DNA of 64,000 nt from Limoniibacter endophyticus. GTDB lineage: Bacteria > Pseudomonadota > Alphaproteobacteria > Rhizobiales > Rhizobiaceae. The stretch lies in contig NZ_BMZO01000001.1 in NCBI RefSeq assembly GCF_014652835.1, positions 186,001 to 250,000 of the forward strand, in the 5' to 3' direction. The position numbers and the translations under genes are program-made. Below, one piece after another: positions 58,945 to 64,000 of the stretch; position 1 is the stretch's first letter, and each line of letters starts with the position of its first letter. A model generated the notes under the pieces. It saw only the letters and a program-made list of their open reading frames with translations, was not told the DNA's origin and searched no databases.

Positions 58945-59232
58945 ATGACCGGAACCACCCGCTCGAGCGCCAATCTCGATGTTACGCGCCGCCGTCTCCT
59001 GTTCCGCTCCTGGCATCGGGGTATGCGCGAGGTCGATCTCATCCTAGGAACCTTTGCCGATGCCCATATTGCTGACATGGCGGACGAGGAGATTAGGCTT
59101 TACGAAGCGCTAATCGAGGCGAACGACCAGCATCTTCTGTCCTGGTTCACGGGCGAACGCCCGATCGATCCGGAATTCGATACGCCCATTTTCCATAAGA
59201 TTATGGCACACCGCCAGACGCTCTCCTTCTAA
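58945..59232 (+). CDS. sdhE: SdhE, FAD assembly factor of succinate dehydrogenase
   Basis: The ATG at 58945 has AAGGA six bases before. The short helical protein has RRRLLFRSWHRGMREVDLILGTFAD with the RGMRE motif needed to bind SdhA, and a C-terminal LLSWFTGERPID segment. It promotes covalent FAD attachment to succinate dehydrogenase. 95 aa. mfd follows 22 bases later. Confidence 0.94.
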   Translation: MTGTTRSSANLDVTRRRLLFRSWHRGMREVDLILGTFADAHIADMADEEIRLYEALIEANDQHLLSWFTGERPIDPEFDTPIFHKIMAHRQTLSF

Positions 59233-59254
59233 GAACAATCAGGCCGTAAAATTC

Positions 59255-62200
59255 ATGACGCTTCTCGATCGCATCGGCGTTGCCGCAGACAAACCCGTTC
59301 ACACGATGGTGGATGGCGTCGCGGACGGTTACGAAGGGTTCGCGCTCGCTCAGCTTGTCTCGGAAATCGCACCGCGTAGACCCCTTATCTTCGTGGCGCG
59401 CGATGGCCAGCGACTAGGACCGATTGCCGAAACATTGCGCTTCGCGTATCCGCAATTGCCAGTCCTTGAACTGCCTGCCTGGGATTGTCTGCCTTATGAT
59501 CGCGTCTCGCCAAGCGCGGATGCTGCCGCAAGACGTCTTGATGCAATGGCCGCCATCGCTAATCTGGCGCATGATCCTCATGGTGCGGTAGTGCTGACGA
59601 CCGTCAACGCGCTTCTTCAGAAGATGCCGCCCGCCGAAGTCATCGCAAGCCAGGGTTTCGCGGCAAAGCCTGGAAACCGCCTCAACATGGATGCGCTGAT
59701 TCGTCAGCTCGAAACCTCCGGCTTTGAACGCGTTTCGACCGTGCGCGAGATGGGCGACTATGCGGTTCGCGGCGGCATTCTCGACCTTTATGCACCTGGA
59801 GCCGAAGAGCCACTTAGACTCGACTTCTTCGGTGATACGCTGGAATCCATCCGCGCGTTCGACCTGGCAAGCCAGCGGACGACGGGGCAGCGGAAATCCC
59901 TCAATCTCCAACCCATGAGCGAAGTGGCGCTGACGGATGCGACCATTAGCCATTTCCGACGCAGCTACATTGAAGCGTTTGGCGCCCCGTCACGCGAAGA
60001 CGCCCTCTACGCAGCGGTGACGGAGGGGCGCCGCTTCGCGGGCGTAGAACATTGGCTGCCAATGTTCTACGAAAAGCTCGACACACTGTTCGACTATCTG
60101 CCTGATGCACCTGTCGTCCTCGACCATCTGGCACGTGAGGCGGTGGACGAGCGGCATAAGCTGATAGTTGATTATTATGACGCGAGAAAGCGCCAGCAGA
60201 GCGAGGGCGCGGGGGATGCGGTGCCTTACAAGCCGGTGCCGCCACAAATGCTCTACGTTTCGCCGGATCTGCTCGACAAACGTCTTGCCGATCGATTGCG
60301 TGTAACTTTCTCGGCATATGACGTACCCGAGACCTCCGGCACAAAGATCCGGCATGCTGGTTCGATGTCCGGCAAGAGCTTTGCGGAAGAACGCGCCGAT
60401 CCAAATGCCAACGTTTTTGCATCGGTCGTCGAGTATATTGGCCAGGAGCGTGCAGCAAAACGCAAGGTTCTGCTTGCCGCCTGGACGGAAGGGTCGCTGG
60501 ACCGTCTCGGACAAATCCTGGTCGAACACGGTCTCGGCAATCTTGCTCCCGTTGCATCGCTGAAAGATCTTGAGACACTAGAGGCGGGCCAGGCTGGCCT
60601 TTGCGTTCTCTCGCTCGAGCAAGGCTTTCGCAACGACCAACTAAGTGTAATCGCCGAACAGGACATACTGGGCGATCGACTCGTGCGGCGCGCCAAGAAG
60701 CGCAAGAAGGGCAGCGACTTCATCAGCGAAGTCTCCGCTCTCGCAGCTGGCGACATCGTGGTCCATGCCGATCACGGCATCGGTCGCTTCATTGGCTTGC
60801 GCACTATCGAGGCACTCGGCGCGCCGCATGATTGCCTCGAGCTGCACTACGCCGGTGACGACCGGCTTTTCCTTCCGGTTGAAAATATTGAACTTCTGTC
60901 GCGTTTCGGTTCGGATTCGGCTACGGCCACGCTCGACCGCCTTGGCGGCGCCGCCTGGCAGGCTCGCAAGGCGAAGCTGAAGAAGCGCCTGCTGGACATG
61001 GCAGGCGATCTCATCAAGATCGCTGCCGCCCGTCAGATGCGTGCCGCCCCCAAGATCGTTGCTCCCGAAGGACTTTACGGCGAGTTTGCCGCGCGCTTCC
61101 CTTATGAGGAAACGGACGACCAGTTGAATGCTATCGAGGCGGTAATCGAGGACCTCGCGGCGGGTCGGCCGATGGATCGCCTGATCTGCGGCGACGTAGG
61201 GTTCGGCAAGACGGAAGTGGCGCTGCGCGCCGCTTTCGTGGCCGCCATGGAGGGTTTCCAGGTAGCAGTGGTCGTGCCTACGACCCTTCTCTCGCGCCAG
61301 CATTACAAGACATTCAGCCAGCGATTTCAAAACCTGCCACTGACGGTGCGTCAGGCATCGCGTCTGGTGCCTGCCAAGGAACTTACTGAGACGAAGAAGG
61401 GCCTTGCGGCGGGCACCGTCGATATTGTCGTCGGCACGCATGCACTTCTCGGCAAATCTATCGATTTCGACAGGCTGGGTCTTCTTATTATCGATGAGGA
61501 GCAGCATTTCGGTGTCAAGCATAAGGAACGCTTGAAAGAGCTGAAAAGCGACATCCATGTGCTCACCCTGTCGGCCACGCCAATACCGCGGACGCTGCAG
61601 CTGGCGCTCACAGGCGTGCGCGAGCTTTCGTTGATCGCCACGCCGCCCGTCGACCGCATGGCGGTTCGCACCTTCGTCTCACCCTTCGACCCTCTCGTCA
61701 TCCGAGAAACGCTGCTGCGTGAGCACTATCGAGGCGGGCAGAGTTTTTATGTCGTTCCCCGCATTAGCGATCTGTCGGAAATAAATGATTTTCTTAAGGA
61801 AAATGTTCCAGAACTAAAGGTAGCAATCGCCAACGGCCAGATGCCCGCGGGTGAGTTGGACGACATCATGAATGCTTTCTATGATGGGCAGTATGACGTT
61901 CTTCTTTCCACCACCATTGTCGAATCCGGTCTGGACGTGCCGACTGCCAATACGATGATTGTCCACCGCGCCGACATGTTCGGCCTGGCACAGCTTTACC
62001 AGCTGCGCGGTCGCGTCGGCCGATCAAAGGTACGCGCTTATGCGCTTCTGACTCTGCCGGCCAACCGCAAGATCAATACGGTCGCGGATCGGCGTCTCAA
62101 GGTGCTGCAATCGCTCGATACGCTTGGCGCTGGCTTTCAGCTCGCTAGCCACGACCTTGACATTCGCGGCGCGGGTAATCTGCTCGGAGAAGAGCAGTCC

Positions 62201-62749
62201 GGCCATATCAAGGAAGTCGGCTTCGAACTTTACCAGCAAATGCTGGAGGAAGCCGTTGCAGAGCTGCAGGGGGCTGAGGAAGAAGCCGACAGCGGCTGGT
62301 CGCCGCAGATCAGCGTCGGCGCCGCGGTCATGATCCCGGAAGCCTACGTGCCGGACCTGCAGTTGCGTCTTTCGCTGTACCGCCGCCTCGGTGATCTCAC
62401 GGATGCCACCGACATAGATGCTTTCGGCGCCGAACTCATCGACCGCTTCGGCCCGCTGCCCACGGAAGTGGATCACCTGTTGAAGGTGGTGTTCATCAAG
62501 GCGCTGTGTCGCAAGGCGAATGTGGAGAAGCTGGACGCCGGTCCCAAGGGCATCGTCATCCAGTTCCGCAACAAGAGCTTTCCTAATCCAGCAGGCCTTG
62601 TCGGCTACATTGCCAACCAGGGCAATAACGCCAAGATCAGGCCCGACCAGAGCGTGTTTCTGGCACGCGACCTGCCGAGCGAAGTCAAGCGGCTCGCAGG
62701 TGCAGCCGTGGTAATGACACAGTTTGCGAAGATCGCCGGCGAAGGCTGA
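59255..62749 (+). CDS. mfd: Mfd, transcription-repair coupling factor
   Basis: N-terminal UvrB-like part (LPAWDCLPYDRVSPS, GDYAVRGGILDLYAPG), RNA polymerase-interaction domain (DIVVHADHGIGRFIGLRTI), translocase motifs CGDVGFGKTEVALRAAF, IIDEEQHFGVKHKERLK, LSATPIPRTLQLAL and GRVGRSKVRAYA, and the C-terminal TRCF domain. It removes stalled RNA polymerase and recruits UvrA. 1164 aa, normal for Rhizobiales. Confidence 0.97.
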   Translation: MTLLDRIGVAADKPVHTMVDGVADGYEGFALAQLVSEIAPRRPLIFVARDGQRLGPIAETLRFAYPQLPVLELPAWDCLPYDRVSPSADAAARRLDAMAAIANLAHDPHGAVVLTTVNALLQKMPPAEVIASQGFAAKPGNRLNMDALIRQLETSGFERVSTVREMGDYAVRGGILDLYAPGAEEPLRLDFFGDTLESIRAFDLASQRTTGQRKSLNLQPMSEVALTDATISHFRRSYIEAFGAPSREDALYAAVTEGRRFAGVEHWLPMFYEKLDTLFDYLPDAPVVLDHLAREAVDERHKLIVDYYDARKRQQSEGAGDAVPYKPVPPQMLYVSPDLLDKRLADRLRVTFSAYDVPETSGTKIRHAGSMSGKSFAEERADPNANVFASVVEYIGQERAAKRKVLLAAWTEGSLDRLGQILVEHGLGNLAPVASLKDLETLEAGQAGLCVLSLEQGFRNDQLSVIAEQDILGDRLVRRAKKRKKGSDFISEVSALAAGDIVVHADHGIGRFIGLRTIEALGAPHDCLELHYAGDDRLFLPVENIELLSRFGSDSATATLDRLGGAAWQARKAKLKKRLLDMAGDLIKIAAARQMRAAPKIVAPEGLYGEFAARFPYEETDDQLNAIEAVIEDLAAGRPMDRLICGDVGFGKTEVALRAAFVAAMEGFQVAVVVPTTLLSRQHYKTFSQRFQNLPLTVRQASRLVPAKELTETKKGLAAGTVDIVVGTHALLGKSIDFDRLGLLIIDEEQHFGVKHKERLKELKSDIHVLTLSATPIPRTLQLALTGVRELSLIATPPVDRMAVRTFVSPFDPLVIRETLLREHYRGGQSFYVVPRISDLSEINDFLKENVPELKVAIANGQMPAGELDDIMNAFYDGQYDVLLSTTIVESGLDVPTANTMIVHRADMFGLAQLYQLRGRVGRSKVRAYALLTLPANRKINTVADRRLKVLQSLDTLGAGFQLASHDLDIRGAGNLLGEEQSGHIKEVGFELYQQMLEEAVAELQGAEEEADSGWSPQISVGAAVMIPEAYVPDLQLRLSLYRRLGDLTDATDIDAFGAELIDRFGPLPTEVDHLLKVVFIKALCRKANVEKLDAGPKGIVIQFRNKSFPNPAGLVGYIANQGNNAKIRPDQSVFLARDLPSEVKRLAGAAVVMTQFAKIAGEG

Positions 62750-62772
62750 CGGCTCGCCGGATCAGCGCGGAA

Positions 62773-63444
62773 TCAGATTTCGCCGCGTGCCTTGGCGTCT
62801 GCAATCTGACGGATTGCATTGACCAGCGTGTCCGTCTCCTGTGCACCCATGACGATGTACTTTGCTTCGAACAGGAAGGCGGGAACGCCCTGAACGCCCA
62901 TTTGCGAGGCGCTTTCGAGATCGGTCTCGACCTCTTCGACATCCGCATCGCTGGCAAGCAGCCGCCCTACCAATTCCTCATCCATGCCGACATCTTTCGC
63001 TGCGCGCATGAGAACGGCATGATCGCCAATATCCTGGCCTTCAGTGAAATAAAGGGCGAAAAGCCGCTCGACAAGCTTGCTTTCCACGCCATCGCCAGCC
63101 GTATCGGCCCAACGGATCAGGCGGTGGGCGTCGAAGGTGTTCGGAGAGATCCTGATCGCGTCAAAATCGAATGCAATGCCCTCCACGGCACCAAGCTCAT
63201 AGAGACGGGCATGTATATCGTCAACGCGCGCTTTGTCTCCGCCGAACTTCTGCATCATATAGGCTTGGCGCTCCACACCTTCCGCAGGAATCTCCGGGTC
63301 TAGCTGATAAGGGCGCCAGCGCAAATCGACTTCCAGATCGCCTATCTGTGCAAGTGCGGCATCGAGTCGTCGCTTGCCGAGATAGCACCACGGGCAAACC
63401 ACGTCCGAAATGACGTCGATAGTAAGAGACTGGCGGATATCCAT
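62773..63444 (-). CDS. DsbA-family oxidoreductase, FrnE-like
   Basis: A thioredoxin fold with CPWC at 17-20 (VVCPWCYLGKRRLD), a helical insertion and the cis-Pro region GVQGVPAFLFEAKY. No signal peptide, so a cytoplasmic disulfide isomerase or oxidoreductase of the FrnE type, linked in some bacteria with oxidative stress. 223 aa. It faces mfd tail-to-tail. Confidence 0.9.
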   Translation of the reverse strand: MDIRQSLTIDVISDVVCPWCYLGKRRLDAALAQIGDLEVDLRWRPYQLDPEIPAEGVERQAYMMQKFGGDKARVDDIHARLYELGAVEGIAFDFDAIRISPNTFDAHRLIRWADTAGDGVESKLVERLFALYFTEGQDIGDHAVLMRAAKDVGMDEELVGRLLASDADVEEVETDLESASQMGVQGVPAFLFEAKYIVMGAQETDTLVNAIRQIADAKARGEI

Positions 63445-63459
63445 GGCGCTTGTCCGATT

Positions 63460-64000
63460 CTATTTAGCTGGCTTCTGCCACCAGGCGGGCAGATAATAGC
63501 CGGTTAGGGGCGTCTTTTCAGGATGCTGATAGTTCGCCCAATAAGCCAGCCACTGCTGATCGTCGTACTGCGAAAGAACGATATAAGCACCCGAAATAAG
63601 CAGCCTGTCGAGGCTGCGTACGGCATCGATATATGCATCCTCGCTCCTGGCATTCAACATGGCATCAATGGCAGCGTCGATAGCCGGACTCGAAGCACCC
63701 GAAAGATTGAAGCTGCCTTCGGTCTTTGCTGCTTCCGATCCCCAGCGACTGATCTGCTCGGTACCCGGAGAGAGCGTGCCGGAAAAGCCAAGCGACGCAT
63801 AGACCATGTCAAACTCGAAGCGCTGCTTGCGCTGCTGCATCTGGCTGTCATCGAGCATACGGATGCGCACAACGATACCCAGACGCGCCAATGAACGTTG
63901 ATAGATCGCCGCAAGACGCGCCTCAAGATCGGATGCAGCGAGAATTTCGAACGTGAAAGGATTGCCGTTCGCATCCACCATCCGGCCGTCCCTCAACTCG
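63460..64000 (-). CDS. Family 5 extracellular solute-binding protein, C-terminal part
   Basis: The frame runs off the window. The visible 180 residues are the C-terminal lobe of an oligopeptide-binding protein (FTFEILAASDLEARLAAIYQ, RLGIVVRIRMLDDSQMQQR, GYYLPAWWQ), similar to YejA-type microcin C/peptide binding proteins. It works in the periplasm with an ABC importer whose genes would lie outside the window. Confidence 0.82.
   Translation of the reverse strand, partial: ELRDGRMVDANGNPFTFEILAASDLEARLAAIYQRSLARLGIVVRIRMLDDSQMQQRKQRFEFDMVYASLGFSGTLSPGTEQISRWGSEAAKTEGSFNLSGASSPAIDAAIDAMLNARSEDAYIDAVRSLDRLLISGAYIVLSQYDDQQWLAYWANYQHPEKTPLTGYYLPAWWQKPAK

Noticed and set aside
1-64000. CRISPR array, insertion sequence or rRNA genes
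   Set aside because: No regular spacer-repeat pattern, no transposase-like gene and no rRNA-like sequence were seen on reading both strands.

Overview
The window holds the right-hand ~47.8 kb of a siphovirus-type prophage followed by ~16 kb of host chromosome. The host genes (glmU-glmS, a DUF502 protein, recG, sdhE, mfd, an FrnE/DsbA-like oxidoreductase, a family 5 solute-binding protein) read as Rhizobiales, most likely Brucella/Ochrobactrum or a close relative. That placement rests on protein family resemblance and gene order, not on a database search. The prophage also looks rhizobial: DUF982, DUF6511, P27-type terminase, HK97-type head, gene-transfer-agent-like tail genes, and an alphaproteobacterial SOS box (GTTC-N7-GTTC).

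Layout. 1-8.5 kb: replication/recombination genes on the + strand (DUF669 protein, phage-encoded beta clamp, PD-(D/E)XK nuclease, sigma-like protein, superfamily II helicase, coiled-coil protein, two adenine methyltransferases). 8.5-10 kb: a minus-strand membrane protein and small DUF genes. 10-12.2 kb: a TTG-started primase-helicase closed by a terminator. 12.2-14 kb: small genes behind a promoter with direct repeats. 14-16.4 kb: a minus-strand damage-response operon (Y-family polymerase, zinc-ribbon protein, SRAP protein, 59-aa protein) with a LexA box upstream. 16.4-18.6 kb: an operator-like repeat cluster and four + strand genes. 18.65-19.36 kb: a hairpin-rich non-coding stretch ending in a tRNA-Pro(UGG)-like gene. 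19.4-42.2 kb: the late region (two HNH nucleases, terminase, portal, S49 protease, capsid, connectors, tail tube, frameshifted tail chaperone, tape measure, tail tip and fibre genes, lysis cassette). It is interrupted by two minus-strand genes that look like lysogenic-conversion cargo: a secreted protein and an acyltransferase. 42.3-46.7 kb: an accessory operon (HTH-metallophosphoesterase, DUF551, HD phosphohydrolase, dNMP kinase and small proteins). 47.7 kb: the 3' end of a tRNA-Lys gene without its 5' half, read as attR. The integrase, the main repressor and the other attachment site should lie left of the window.

How it works together. The phage carries its own sliding clamp, primase-helicase and recombination proteins. 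One of its methyltransferases ends in a textbook clamp-binding peptide, and its Y-family polymerase has a similar peptide where UmuC carries one, so both may be tethered to a clamp. A sigma-like protein is encoded early, and a 40-bp bipartite element with fixed spacing occurs just ahead of two + strand operons. A short AANDN peptide, identical to the start of the alphaproteobacterial tmRNA tag, recurs in about a dozen phage proteins with different codons each time. Just beyond attR lies a decayed copy of the 3' end of the phage primase gene, suggesting an earlier related prophage at the same locus.

Host side. After ~700 bp of poorly coding sequence come an ionotropic-receptor-like membrane protein, a CSS-EAL cyclic-di-GMP phosphodiesterase, ccdA, glmU, glmS, a DUF502 membrane protein, recG (convergent and overlapping), sdhE, mfd, an FrnE-like oxidoreductase and the end of an oligopeptide-binding protein gene cut by the window edge.
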